DNA from: Obesumbacterium proteus
GTDB lineage: Bacteria; Pseudomonadota; Gammaproteobacteria; Enterobacterales; Enterobacteriaceae
DNA: 64,000 bases
Assembly: GCF_001586165.1 (NCBI RefSeq)
Contig: NZ_CP014608.1
Span: 1,054,001-1,118,000, forward strand
Direction of reading: 5' to 3'
Part shown: positions 50,647 through 63,783 of the stretch, in pieces
Position numbering within the stretch: position 1 is the first letter of the stretch
How the letters are laid out: each line of letters starts with the position of its first letter
Notes under the pieces: model-generated
What the model saw: the letters and a program-made list of their open reading frames with translations, nothing else
The model's database searches: none
Told to the model about the DNA's origin: nothing
Position numbers and translations under genes: made by a program

Positions 50647-51189
50647 ATGAGTCAGGCAACATTGCTTGCGGTTAAAAATACGGAAAATTGTCCCGAGTGC
50701 GGCGCTGAGTTAGTTATGCGCAGCGGTAAACATGGGCCGTTTCTCGGCTGTTCACGTTATCCAGAATGCCAGTTCATTCGCCCGCTTAAACCGCAGGCGG
50801 ATGGACATGTCGTTAAAGTTCTGGATGGTCAACTGTGTCCAAAATGTGGCACAACGCTGGTATTGCGGCAGGGGCGCTATGGAATGTTTATTGGCTGTGG
50901 CGCCTATCCTGATTGTGACCATACCGAGGTGATTGATAAACCAGATACCACCTCGATTACTTGTCCTCAGTGCCAGCAAGGGCAACTACTTCAACGAAAA
51001 TCCCGCTATGGCAAAATTTTTCACGCCTGCGATCGATATCCAGAGTGTCAGTTTGCGATAAATCTAAAACCTATCGAGGGTGTGTGTGGCTATTGTCACT
51101 ATCCTCTGTTAGTAGAAAAACGAACTGCACAGGGCGTTAAACTATTTTGTGCGAGCAAACTCTGCGGCAAAGCCGTGGTAAACGAATAG
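50647..51189 (+). CDS. yrdD: topoisomerase-I-like zinc-finger protein YrdD
   Basis: A 180-residue protein built of four C4 zinc fingers of the topoisomerase I C-terminal type: CPEC..CSRYPEC, CPKC..CGAYPDC, CPQC..CDRYPEC and CGYC..CASKLC. It has no catalytic domain. It probably binds single-stranded nucleic acid; function not established. Confidence 0.92.
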   Translation: MSQATLLAVKNTENCPECGAELVMRSGKHGPFLGCSRYPECQFIRPLKPQADGHVVKVLDGQLCPKCGTTLVLRQGRYGMFIGCGAYPDCDHTEVIDKPDTTSITCPQCQQGQLLQRKSRYGKIFHACDRYPECQFAINLKPIEGVCGYCHYPLLVEKRTAQGVKLFCASKLCGKAVVNE

Positions 51190-51195
51190 AAGATA

Positions 51196-51765
51196 ATGAA
51201 TAAAGAACAAAATACATCGCTAGAAAATGTACTGAAGGCGCTAAAAGATGAAAAAGTCGTAGCGTATCCAACCGAGGCTGTTTTTGGCTTGGGCTGCGAT
51301 CCTGATAGTGAACGTGCCGTGCATGCATTACTCGACCTAAAACAACGTCCGTGGGAAAAGGGGCTAATCCTAATTGCCGCAAGTTATGAGCAGCTATTGC
51401 CGTATGTCGATGATGCTAAATTGTCGGGTGAAAGACGTGCAGAGGTCTTTTCTTATTGGCCTGGTCCCGTCACATGGGTGATGCCAGCCAAAAGCTCCAC
51501 GCCAAAGTGGCTCACTGGTCGATTCTCAACAATAGCGGTTCGAGTTAGCGATCACCCATTGGTTCAAACATTATGTACGCAGTTTGGTAAACCGCTGGTA
51601 TCGACAAGTGCCAACCTTAGTGGTTTAGAACCTTGTCGCACGGCCCAAGAGGTTCGTGTGCAGTTCGGTGACGCTTTCCCCGTCGTTGACGCTGATGTGG
51701 GCGGGCGTTTGAACCCATCCGAAATCCGTGATGCGCTGACCGGCGAATTGTTCAGACAAGGATAA
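51196..51765 (+). CDS. tsaC: threonylcarbamoyl-AMP synthase TsaC
   Basis: A 189-residue enzyme that makes threonylcarbamoyl-AMP from Thr, bicarbonate and ATP for t6A37 of ANN-decoding tRNAs. The YrdC fold motifs are VVAYPTEAVFGLGCDP, LKQRPWEKGLIL and KPLVSTSANLSG. It starts 6 bp after yrdD; its stop lies 5 bp before aroE. Confidence 0.95.
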   Translation: MNKEQNTSLENVLKALKDEKVVAYPTEAVFGLGCDPDSERAVHALLDLKQRPWEKGLILIAASYEQLLPYVDDAKLSGERRAEVFSYWPGPVTWVMPAKSSTPKWLTGRFSTIAVRVSDHPLVQTLCTQFGKPLVSTSANLSGLEPCRTAQEVRVQFGDAFPVVDADVGGRLNPSEIRDALTGELFRQG

Positions 51766-51770
51766 TGGTG

Positions 51771-52589
51771 ATGAAGCAGTTTGCCGTCTTCGGTAATCCG
51801 ATTAAACACAGCAAGTCGCCACGCATTCATCATCTGTTTAGCCAACAGACTGGGATTGAGCTTAGCTATGAAACTCGGCTTGCTCCACTTGATGACTTTC
51901 AGAAAAGCATCCAGCTGTTCTTTGCTGGTGGCGCTAGTGGGGCAAACATTACTACCCCGTTCAAAGAACAAGCTTATGAACTCGCCGATGAACTAACGGA
52001 AAGAGCCTCATTGGCGGGGGCGGTTAACACGCTTAAGTTATTAGACGATGGCCGATTAGTCGGTGATAACACTGACGGTATAGGTTTGCTTAGCGATCTT
52101 GAACGTTTAGGCATGATCGCTCCTCAGGCAAAAGTTTTGCTGTTAGGGGCCGGTGGCGCAGCTCGAGGCGTTATCCAGCCGATTCTCTCTTTAGACTGTG
52201 ATCTCACGATAGCTAATAGAACCGATAGCCGTGCTCAGGAGCTGGCAAACGTGTTTAGCCATTTGGGAAATATTGATGCCGTGGAGTTTGGTGCGCTATC
52301 AACAAGACGCTTTGATCTGATTATCAATGCGACAGCTTCAGGTATTCATGGCGAAATTCCGCAAATACCCGCTGAGGTTATTGATGAGCATACGGCCTGC
52401 TATGACATGTTCTATCAGAAAGGGCTTACACCGTTCTTGTCTTGGGCAAAAGCGCAAGGTGCGGCTCAGCTAGCCGATGGCTTTGGCATGCTGGTGGGGC
52501 AGGCTGCCCATGCATTCTTATTGTGGAATGGTGTGATGCCCGAAATCTCGCCGGTGCTGCAAATCATGCGTGAAGAATCGACGTTATGA
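51771..52589 (+). CDS. aroE: shikimate dehydrogenase AroE
   Basis: A 272-residue NADP-dependent enzyme, fourth step (3-dehydroshikimate to shikimate) of the shikimate pathway. Catalytic K65 and D102 are in NITTPFKEQA and VGDNTDGIG; the nucleotide loop GAGGAARG is at about 126-133. The ATG at 51771 has better spacing from AAGG than the one at 51765 and gives the E. coli length. It overlaps yrdB as ATGA. Confidence 0.97.
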   Translation: MKQFAVFGNPIKHSKSPRIHHLFSQQTGIELSYETRLAPLDDFQKSIQLFFAGGASGANITTPFKEQAYELADELTERASLAGAVNTLKLLDDGRLVGDNTDGIGLLSDLERLGMIAPQAKVLLLGAGGAARGVIQPILSLDCDLTIANRTDSRAQELANVFSHLGNIDAVEFGALSTRRFDLIINATASGIHGEIPQIPAEVIDEHTACYDMFYQKGLTPFLSWAKAQGAAQLADGFGMLVGQAAHAFLLWNGVMPEISPVLQIMREESTL

Positions 52590-52846
52590 ATCAAGCCATA
52601 CAGTTTCCCGATCAAGAAGAATGGGATGCGAACAAGAAGGCCGTATTATTCCCAGCAACGCTAAACGGTTTTCAAATATGCTGTGCTATCTATATAGAAG
52701 AACTTAAACGCATGTCAGAGGATCGACAGAATGTTGATCCTCTGGTTCTTTTCAGATCGCTACGTTGGGATCTTGAGGATATAGCAGAGCACAAGATCCT
52801 AAATGAAGACTACAGCGACGATGGCTGGGTATGGATCTCAGGTTGA
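52586..52846 (+). CDS. yrdB: DUF1488 family protein YrdB
   Basis: An 86-residue protein of the DUF1488 family, function unknown, matching E. coli YrdB in the QFPDQEEWD and LRWDLEDIAE segments. Translationally coupled to aroE through ATGA. Its last 37 bp overlap the 3' end of the convergent yrdA. Confidence 0.92.
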   Translation: MNQAIQFPDQEEWDANKKAVLFPATLNGFQICCAIYIEELKRMSEDRQNVDPLVLFRSLRWDLEDIAEHKILNEDYSDDGWVWISG

Positions 52847-53376
52847 GACAGATAGTCATCTTTCCAACGAACATAGTTATTCGCTGAATACAGCAATCCT
52901 GCTTTCTCTTCTTCTGTTAATGGGCGAATTTGGCGAGCAGGGCTGCCAAAATACATATACCCACTCTCCAAACGCTTGCCTGGCGAAACTAAACTTCCCG
53001 CACCAATGATTACATCGTTTTCTACTATTGCACCATCCAAAATGATGCTCCCCATACCAACAAGCACTCGATCGCCGAGGGTACAGCCGTGAAGCATGGC
53101 TTTATGACCTACGGTGACATCTTCTCCGATGATCGTAGGTAGGCCTTCAGGAGTGTTCGCCGATTTATGAGTGACGTGAATTACCGCCCCATCCTGAATA
53201 TTGGTGCGTGCACCAATGGAAACATAGTTAACATCTCCTCGGATCGCGACCAGAGGCCAGATACTTACGTCATCTGCCAGATCTACTGCGCCAATTATTG
53301 TGCTGGTGGGATCAATAAATACGCGATTTGCGATCTTTGGGTGTAAAGAGAGATAGGGACGAATAGAAAAAGACAT
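52810..53376 (-). CDS. yrdA: gamma-carbonic-anhydrase-like protein YrdA
   Basis: A 188-residue left-handed beta-helix protein of the gamma-carbonic anhydrase family. Zinc-ligand histidines are present in IHVTHKS and VGHKAMLHGC. Activity of enterobacterial YrdA as a carbonic anhydrase is not proven. The ATG at 53376 gives MSFSIRPYLS, which aligns with E. coli; the frame is open 49 codons further upstream, and no strong ribosome-binding site decides between starts. Confidence 0.93.
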   Translation of the reverse strand: MSFSIRPYLSLHPKIANRVFIDPTSTIIGAVDLADDVSIWPLVAIRGDVNYVSIGARTNIQDGAVIHVTHKSANTPEGLPTIIGEDVTVGHKAMLHGCTLGDRVLVGMGSIILDGAIVENDVIIGAGSLVSPGKRLESGYMYFGSPARQIRPLTEEEKAGLLYSANNYVRWKDDYLSQPEIHTQPSSL

Positions 53377-53541
53377 AAAAAGGACGCCAAAAGAAGAATG
53401 GATGTAGCCAATACTATCGCGCATAAGTGAAAACTCAACGGATGGATCCTTATATCTGTGGATAAGTTTGTGTACAAAAGGGTATAAGGCGGGGTTTTGC
53501 TGTGGAATGCAGCAAACGATCAATTTAATGGAAATTAAGGG

Positions 53542-53569
53542 TTGTCAGCCCGCGAGAACTCCCTATAAT
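53542..53569 (+). promoter_or_regulatory. rrn P1 promoter
   Basis: TTGTCA at 53542-53547, 16-bp spacer, TATAAT at 53564-53569, then the GC-rich discriminator GCGCC expected of a stringently controlled rRNA promoter. The AT-rich stretch just upstream (53520-53540) would serve as UP element. Confidence 0.9.
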
Positions 53570-53662
53570 GCGCCTCCATCGACACGGAACATGTGAATCA
53601 CTTCACACCGTATCGGCGGTTTCGATAAGAAATCGCAAGAGAAAAAATCCTGAAATTTAGGG

Positions 53663-53690
53663 TTGACTCTGAAAGAGGAAAGCGTATTAT
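53663..53690 (+). promoter_or_regulatory. rrn P2 promoter
   Basis: TTGACT at 53663-53668, 16-bp spacer, TATTAT at 53685-53690, about 120 bp after P1, as in E. coli rrn operons. Confidence 0.88.
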
Positions 53691-53729
53691 ACGCCACCTC
53701 GAGTTAGCAAGCTTAGTCTCCTAACTCAC

Positions 53730-53741
53730 TGCTCTTTAACA
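53730..53741 (+). promoter_or_regulatory. leader boxA antitermination site
   Basis: TGCTCTTTAACA matches the rrn boxA that binds NusB-NusE (S10). It protects rRNA transcription from Rho. Confidence 0.9.
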
Positions 53742-53906
53742 ATTTATCAGACAATCTGTGTGGGCACTCACAAGACAATATCTAACGTCCTCGGACGATA
53801 AAATATTAAAGTCTTGAAGAGTGACCAAGCAGTAATTCATTTAGTTGAATTATTACGAAAGTTAATTTTCGAGCATCGCTTAACTTGTTTAAGCAAATCA
53901 AGCTTT

Positions 53907-55449
<1,543 letters not shown>

Positions 55450-55522
55450 CCTAAAGATAGCGTTAAGTGCAGTGTCCACACAGATTGTCTGATGAAGAAT
55501 AACGAGCAGAATACCTTTATAT

Positions 55523-55599
<77 letters not shown>

Positions 55600-55653
55600 A
55601 TTCTTACGCCTGTGTGTCAGGAGTTGGTATCAAAGGTAAACTGTTGACTGTAT

Positions 55654-55729
55654 GGGGTTATAGCTCAGCTGGGAGAGCGCCTGCCTTGCACGCAGGAGGT
55701 CTGCGGTTCGATTCCGCATAGCTCCACCA
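55654..55729 (+). tRNA. alaU: tRNA-Ala (UGC)
   Basis: A 76-nt tRNA with encoded CCA; anticodon TGC at 55687-55689. The acceptor stem GGGGTTA pairs with TAGCTCC, keeping the G3-U70 identity pair for alanyl-tRNA synthetase. Position 5 is T and pairs with G68 as a wobble, where E. coli has C-G. Confidence 0.97.
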
Positions 55730-55815
55730 TTACTTTTGTTTTTAATAAATAATAAGTATTCAGTCTCAAAAACATACTTCAGAGTGTATTGGAAACAGTA
55801 TGCTGCGAAGTATTT

Positions 55816-55827
55816 TGCTCTTTAACA
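55816..55827 (+). promoter_or_regulatory. spacer boxA antitermination site
   Basis: A second TGCTCTTTAACA, in the 250-nt spacer between tRNA-Ala and 23S rRNA, where E. coli rrn operons also carry one. No gene lies in the rest of the spacer, which forms the RNase III processing stem of pre-23S. Confidence 0.88.
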
Positions 55828-55979
55828 ATCTGGAACAAGCTGAAATTTGAAAGCTTAAGCAACTGTGAGACACACTGACACAGTTTGTATTAAGCAGTCT
55901 CTCAATTTTTTGCAATCTTGAATGCTGTCTTGAACCGGTTCGTAACCGTGTTCACTAAAGAGACACCTTCGGGTTGTGA

Positions 55980-58888
<2,909 letters not shown>

Positions 58889-59005
58889 ACAACACCTAAG
58901 GTGTTTTAAGACGCAGAGACGCGAAACACAAAGAGTAGGCTTGTGAACAGATTGGATTGACTGGTGAGCTGTAGGAATACGGAGCACGGGTTAATTAACA
59001 GAATA

Positions 59006-59125
59006 TGCCTGGCGGCGATAGCGCGGTGGTCCCACCTGACCCCATGCCGAACTCAGAAGTGAAACGCCGTAGCGCCGATGGTAGTGTGGGGTCTCCCCAT
59101 GCGAGAGTAGGGAACTGCCAGGCTT
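59006..59125 (+). rRNA. rrf: 5S ribosomal RNA
   Basis: 120 nt, from TGCCTGGCGG to CTGCCAGGCTT; the ends pair to form helix I. A single copy; the thrV and second 5S genes of E. coli rrnD are absent. Confidence 0.96.
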
Positions 59126-59141
59126 TAATTAAAGTAAAGAA

Positions 59142-59167
59142 CCTCAGTCGAAAGACTGGGGTTTTTT
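59142..59167 (+). terminator. rrn operon terminator
   Basis: CCTCAGTC and GACTGGGG form an 8-bp stem (one U-G) around a GAAA tetraloop, followed by six T. A second, weaker hairpin lies at 59198-59221. Confidence 0.93.
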
Positions 59168-59382
59168 GCTATGGGGAATTTGAACATTTGATTCAATAAA
59201 TAACCGCTAACGCGGCTATTTCCCATCCAATATCACAAAAAACTCTGCAAGTGACCGATGATTTTTTCATTGGTTAGTTGGCTATTGAAGTCTTTATTTA
59301 ACCAATATATAACAATTAACTTACATTGAAGCGAGTGGCGACATGACCACCTCGCACTTTTACCTCTGTAGGGAATATTGTT

Positions 59383-60684
59383 ATGGCAGATACGACCCCG
59401 TCGCTGACGGAACAACAACCTGACGATCATGACACGCGTAAGCGTATATTGGCGATTGTTGGTGCATCATCAGGCAACCTCGTCGAATGGTTCGATTTTT
59501 ACGTATATTCGTTTTGTGCGTTGTATTTTGCTCCCGTATTCTTCCCCAGTGGAGATTCCACGACTCAACTCCTACAAACCGCTGGCGTGTTTGCCGCAGG
59601 TTTTCTGATGCGCCCAATCGGTGGGTGGATGTTCGGCTATATTGCCGACAAACATGGCCGTCGGACATCAATGATGATTTCGGTCTGCATGATGTGTTGC
59701 GGCTCGTTAGTGATCGCTTGCCTCCCAACCTATGCCGCAATAGGGAATTGGGCCCCGGCACTCCTGTTGCTTGCTAGATTATTCCAGGGGCTCTCCGTCG
59801 GCGGTGAGTATGGAACCAGTGCCACCTATATGAGTGAAGTTGCGGTAGAAGGTAAGCGCGGATTTTATGCATCGTTTCAATATGTCACGCTGATTGGCGG
59901 ACAACTGCTAGCCCTGCTGGTTTTGGTGGTCTTACAGCAGACGCTGAGCACTGAAGAGCTACGCTCGTGGGGCTGGCGAGTCCCGTTTGTGCTTGGCGCG
60001 TTATTAGCGGTGGTTGCACTTTATCTGCGCCGTTCACTGCATGAGACATCAACCAAAGAAACCAGAACGCGTAAGGATGCGGGGACGTTGTCTGGATTGT
60101 GGAATAACAAGAAAGCGTTTCTGATGGTGCTGGGTTTTACCGCAGGGGGCTCGCTGAGTTTCTATACGTTTACAACCTATATGCAGAAGTATCTGGTCAA
60201 CACCGCAGGTATGGATGCCAAAATGGCGAGCGGAATAATGACGGCCGCCTTGTTCGTCTTTATGCTATTGCAGCCTATTTTTGGCGGATTATCAGATAAA
60301 GTTGGCCGTCGAAACTCAATGATCGCTTTTGGCGCTTTGGCCTCATTGCTGACGGTACCGATACTCACGACGCTACAAGATGTGACGAATCCCTACCTTG
60401 CCTTTATCCTCATCGTTGCTGCGCTAACGATTGTGAGCTTGTACACCTCAATCGGTGGGCTGCTGAAGGCCGAAATGTTCCCGCCAGAGGTTCGTGCGTT
60501 AGGCGTTGGCCTTTCCTATGCCGTTGGTAATGCCTTGTTTGGTGGCTCGGCGGAATATGTTGCTCTATCGATGAAAGCGGCTGGCATTGAAACGGCCTTC
60601 TTCTGGTACGTTTCAGGTATGTGCTTTATGGCGATGCTGGTTTCATTGCTATTACATAAAAAGGGTCAAGAAATCAGGATGTAA
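59383..60684 (+). CDS. kgtP: alpha-ketoglutarate permease KgtP
   Basis: A 433-residue proton symporter of the MFS metabolite:H+ family that imports 2-oxoglutarate. About 12 membrane segments; the family signatures ASSGNLVEWFDFYVYSF, RPIGGWMFGYIADKHGRR and LFQGLSVGGEYGTSATYM are clear and closely match E. coli KgtP. It lies directly after the rrn operon; in E. coli kgtP likewise follows the 5S gene, but of rrnG. Confidence 0.95.
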   Translation: MADTTPSLTEQQPDDHDTRKRILAIVGASSGNLVEWFDFYVYSFCALYFAPVFFPSGDSTTQLLQTAGVFAAGFLMRPIGGWMFGYIADKHGRRTSMMISVCMMCCGSLVIACLPTYAAIGNWAPALLLLARLFQGLSVGGEYGTSATYMSEVAVEGKRGFYASFQYVTLIGGQLLALLVLVVLQQTLSTEELRSWGWRVPFVLGALLAVVALYLRRSLHETSTKETRTRKDAGTLSGLWNNKKAFLMVLGFTAGGSLSFYTFTTYMQKYLVNTAGMDAKMASGIMTAALFVFMLLQPIFGGLSDKVGRRNSMIAFGALASLLTVPILTTLQDVTNPYLAFILIVAALTIVSLYTSIGGLLKAEMFPPEVRALGVGLSYAVGNALFGGSAEYVALSMKAAGIETAFFWYVSGMCFMAMLVSLLLHKKGQEIRM

Positions 60685-60701
60685 GCATTATTGCTCGCAA
60701 A

Positions 60702-60736
60702 ATGCAGGATGAAAGATTTTCAACTTCATCCTGCAT
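60702..60736 (+). terminator. strong hairpin after kgtP
   Basis: ATGCAGGATGAA and TTCATCCTGCAT form a perfect 12-bp stem around an 11-nt loop, 18 bp after the kgtP stop. No T-run follows, so it may block exonucleases or act with Rho and not alone as an intrinsic terminator. Confidence 0.6.
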
Positions 60737-60768
60737 GCTGTACAAGCTAGTGAAAACTCGTTATCGTC

Positions 60769-60800
60769 AGGCATCTAGAAGTCTAAACGTTTATATGGAT
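60769..60800 (+). promoter_or_regulatory. tandem met boxes (MetJ operator) of metA
   Basis: Four adjoining 8-bp units, AGGCATCT, AGAAGTCT, AAACGTTT and ATATGGAT, match the met box AGACGTCT at 6, 7, 6 and 4 of 8 positions. MetJ with S-adenosylmethionine should bind here and repress metA. Confidence 0.75.
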
Positions 60801-60832
60801 GCTTTCTTAACAGAGTCTAGGAGCGAGCGATT

Positions 60833-61762
60833 ATGCCAATCAGGGTGCCAGATGAATTACCTGCCGTAAGCTTTTTGCGGAATGAAAATGTCTTTGTCAT
60901 GCCCTCTTCACGAGCGGCAACACAGGAGATCCGCCCGCTTAAAGTTTTGGTACTCAATCTGATGCCTAAAAAGATCGAGACGGAAAATCAATTTCTTCGA
61001 TTACTTTCCAATTCTCCGCTGCAAATTGATATACAGCTGCTGCGCATAGATAGCCGTGAGTCGAAAAATACGCCTGCCGAGCATCTGGATAATTTCTACT
61101 GTAATTTCGAAGATATTAAAGACCAAAATTTTGATGGGCTGATTGTCACCGGTGCACCTCTCGGTCTGGTTGATTTTTGTGACGTTGCATATTGGCCGCA
61201 GATTGAACAAATTGTTCACTGGGCTAAAGAGCATGTGACCTCTACGCTGTTTGTATGTTGGGCGGTTCAGGCTGCGCTAAACGTTCTCTATGGCATTCCT
61301 AAACTGACGCGTGAAGCCAAGCTATCGGGTGTTTATCATCATCAAACGTTACAGCCGTTAGCGCTTCTAACCCGCGGTTTTGATGAAACCTTCTTGGCTC
61401 CACATTCTCGCTATGCTGACTTCCCAGCGGATGTGCTGCGTGAATGTAGCGACCTCGATATTTTGGCAGAGTCTGAGCAGGCTGGGGCATACCTATTTGC
61501 GACCAAAGATAAGCGGATGGCTTTTGTGACGGGGCATCCTGAGTATGATGCGCATACGTTGTCGGGAGAGTATTTCCGTGATGTTGCGGCAGGTTTGTCT
61601 CCAGATGTTCCTGTGAACTACTTCCCTGATGACAATCCAGAACATAGCCCTAAAGCGTCATGGCGTAGCCATGGGCACTTACTGTTTACTAACTGGTTGA
61701 ACTACTATGTTTACCAGATAACGCCGTTTGACCTGCGTTATATGAACCCTACGCTGGAATAA
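60833..61762 (+). CDS. metA: homoserine O-succinyltransferase MetA
   Basis: A 309-residue enzyme for the first committed step of methionine synthesis, transfer of succinyl (in enterobacteria) to homoserine. It has a class I glutamine-amidotransferase-like fold; the acyl-carrying cysteine is C142 in the LFVCWAVQAAL segment, and the FVTGHPEYDAH segment holds the catalytic His and Glu. AGGAG lies upstream of the ATG, preceded by MetJ boxes. Confidence 0.97.
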   Translation: MPIRVPDELPAVSFLRNENVFVMPSSRAATQEIRPLKVLVLNLMPKKIETENQFLRLLSNSPLQIDIQLLRIDSRESKNTPAEHLDNFYCNFEDIKDQNFDGLIVTGAPLGLVDFCDVAYWPQIEQIVHWAKEHVTSTLFVCWAVQAALNVLYGIPKLTREAKLSGVYHHQTLQPLALLTRGFDETFLAPHSRYADFPADVLRECSDLDILAESEQAGAYLFATKDKRMAFVTGHPEYDAHTLSGEYFRDVAAGLSPDVPVNYFPDDNPEHSPKASWRSHGHLLFTNWLNYYVYQITPFDLRYMNPTLE

Positions 61763-61794
61763 GACCACCTCACTATATTTTCAACTTTTCCCTA

Positions 61795-61822
61795 ATGCTG
61801 CTGAATGTCTGTTTAGCAGCAT
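61795..61822 (+). terminator. candidate terminator after metA
   Basis: ATGCTGCT and AGCAGCAT form an 8-bp stem with a 12-nt loop, then a short T stretch (AAATTTT). A moderate candidate. Confidence 0.55.
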
Positions 61823-62122
61823 CCTCAAATTTTATCTCTCCCCTCAATTCTTTTTCTTAATTAACAGCCTATTGTGTTTAAACAATCTAATGGAACCGGT
61901 TTTCTTCTTGTTGTTATTAATATATTCACCTATCCATATGAAATCTAAAGAATATAAAAATAATTATAATAAAAATGGAAATTGTTTTTGATTTTGTTGA
62001 ATCACTGTCTACGCTTTAATCTGTTGGTACGAAATTTAGTCGCTGATGAGAAGTGCGAAAGTGAGCTAAATGACAGGAGTGGGGTTCTGGTTGTACCCCT
62101 AGCAGAGGGCGGAGACAAACAT
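61823..62122 (+). promoter_or_regulatory. aceBA upstream control region
   Basis: An AT-rich, mostly non-coding stretch. It contains TGGAAAT at 61976-61982 followed by a T-rich sequence, a good half of the IclR operator TGGAAAT-N-ATTTCCA, and TGGAACCGGTTT at 61891-61902, which resembles a Cra site. Both proteins control aceBAK in E. coli. The frame of aceB stays open to 61982, but no start signal supports translation there. Confidence 0.45.
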
Positions 62123-63721
62123 ATGACACAACAGATCGTTGATACTGAGCTGGAATTTACCCAGCAATTTGGCAATCAGGAGCAGCAGGTTCTTACCGAA
62201 GAGGCTATTGAGTTTTTAACTGACTTAGTCGCTCGATTTGCACCTCAACGCAAGCAGTTACTTGCTACTCGTCAGGTGCAACAACAAAAAATAGATCGTG
62301 GTGAACTGCCAGATTTTATTTCGGAAACTAATTCCATTAAAAATTCCGATTGGAAAATTCGCGGCATTCCTCGCGATCTTCAAGACCGTCGCGTTGAAAT
62401 CACGGGGCCGGTCGAACGCAAAATGGTGATTAACGCGCTTAATGCGAACGTTAAAGTTTTTATGGCCGATTTTGAGGATTCACTTGCTCCAAACTGGGAC
62501 AAAGTGATTGAGGGCCAAATTAACCTGCGTGACGCGGTGAATGGCACGATCAACTTCACCAATGAAGCAGGAAAAATCTACCAGCTGAAACCGAATCCTG
62601 CGGTGCTGATTGCTCGTGTGCGTGGTCTTCATCTGCCTGAAAAGCATGTGACATGGCAAGGTGAGCCTATCCCCGGTGGGCTGTTTGATTTCGCGCTCTA
62701 CTTCTTCCACAACTACCAAGCACTCTTGGAAAAAGGCAGCGGCCCTTATTTCTATCTGCCTAAAACGGAGTCTTACCATGAGACTGCGTGGTGGAGTGAG
62801 ATCTTCAGCTTTACCGAAGATCGTTTTGATCTACCGCGTGGAACAATTAAGGCCACCGTATTGATCGAAACCCTGCCAGCGGTATTCCAGATGGATGAGA
62901 TCTTACATAGCCTGCGCGATCACATCGTTGGTTTGAACTGTGGCCGATGGGATTACATCTTTAGCTATATCAAAACGCTGAAAAATCATAGCGACCGCGT
63001 TTTACCCGATCGCCAGTCCGTGACGATGGAAAAACCGTTCTTAAGTGCTTATTCACGTTTGCTGATCAAAACCTGCCACAGACGCGGCGCTTTTGCGATG
63101 GGCGGAATGGCGGCATTTATCCCGAGCAAAGACGCTGAGCGCAATGCATGGGTGATGGATAAAGTCCGTGCGGATAAAGAACTTGAAGCAAACAACGGCC
63201 ACGACGGCACTTGGGTTGCACATCCGGGCTTAGCTGATGAAGTGATGCAGGTTTTTGGCCGCGTGTTGGGTGAACGCAGCAACCAGCTTGAGGTAACGCG
63301 TTCGCAGGATGAGCCTATTACCGCGGCTCAACTGCTGGAGCCTTGCCCTGGTGAACGTACCGAAGAGGGAATGCGTGCCAATATTCGCGTTGCCGTTCAA
63401 TACATTGAGGCTTGGATTTCGGGTAATGGCTGCGTACCCATCTACGGCTTGATGGAGGATGCGGCTACGGCTGAGATCTCTCGCACATCAATCTGGCAGT
63501 GGATCCACCACGGGAAAACGCTTAGCAATGGCCAGCAGGTTACCCCAGATCTTTTCCGTCAGTTACTGAAAGAAGAAATGCAGGTTATTCGTCAAGAGCT
63601 TGGTGATACACGTTTCGACAGCGGTCGTTTTATTGAGGCTGCCAGTCTGATGGAACGTATTACAACCAGCAGTGAGCTGATCGATTTCCTGACACTACCC
63701 GGCTATGAACTGTTGAATTAA
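62123..63721 (+). CDS. aceB: malate synthase A AceB
   Basis: A 532-residue enzyme of the glyoxylate bypass, condensing glyoxylate with acetyl-CoA to malate. Conserved TIM-barrel segments are NVKVFMADFEDSLAPNW, IETLPAVFQMDEILHSLRDH and GAFAMGGMAAFIPSK. The ATG at 62123 with GGAG eight bases upstream gives MTQQIVDTEL, aligning with E. coli (533 residues). aceA follows after 62 bp. Confidence 0.97.
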   Translation: MTQQIVDTELEFTQQFGNQEQQVLTEEAIEFLTDLVARFAPQRKQLLATRQVQQQKIDRGELPDFISETNSIKNSDWKIRGIPRDLQDRRVEITGPVERKMVINALNANVKVFMADFEDSLAPNWDKVIEGQINLRDAVNGTINFTNEAGKIYQLKPNPAVLIARVRGLHLPEKHVTWQGEPIPGGLFDFALYFFHNYQALLEKGSGPYFYLPKTESYHETAWWSEIFSFTEDRFDLPRGTIKATVLIETLPAVFQMDEILHSLRDHIVGLNCGRWDYIFSYIKTLKNHSDRVLPDRQSVTMEKPFLSAYSRLLIKTCHRRGAFAMGGMAAFIPSKDAERNAWVMDKVRADKELEANNGHDGTWVAHPGLADEVMQVFGRVLGERSNQLEVTRSQDEPITAAQLLEPCPGERTEEGMRANIRVAVQYIEAWISGNGCVPIYGLMEDAATAEISRTSIWQWIHHGKTLSNGQQVTPDLFRQLLKEEMQVIRQELGDTRFDSGRFIEAASLMERITTSSELIDFLTLPGYELLN

Positions 63722-63783
63722 GTACGAAAACTAACCCTACACCGAAACCATAAAATAGAGAAAAAAGCCAAGGAGCGCTTGCC

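Noticed and set aside
61982..62122. N-terminal extension of aceB by 47 codons
   Set aside because: The extension has no homology to AceB and no start signal, while the ATG at 62123 has a good ribosome-binding site and the E. coli-like start.
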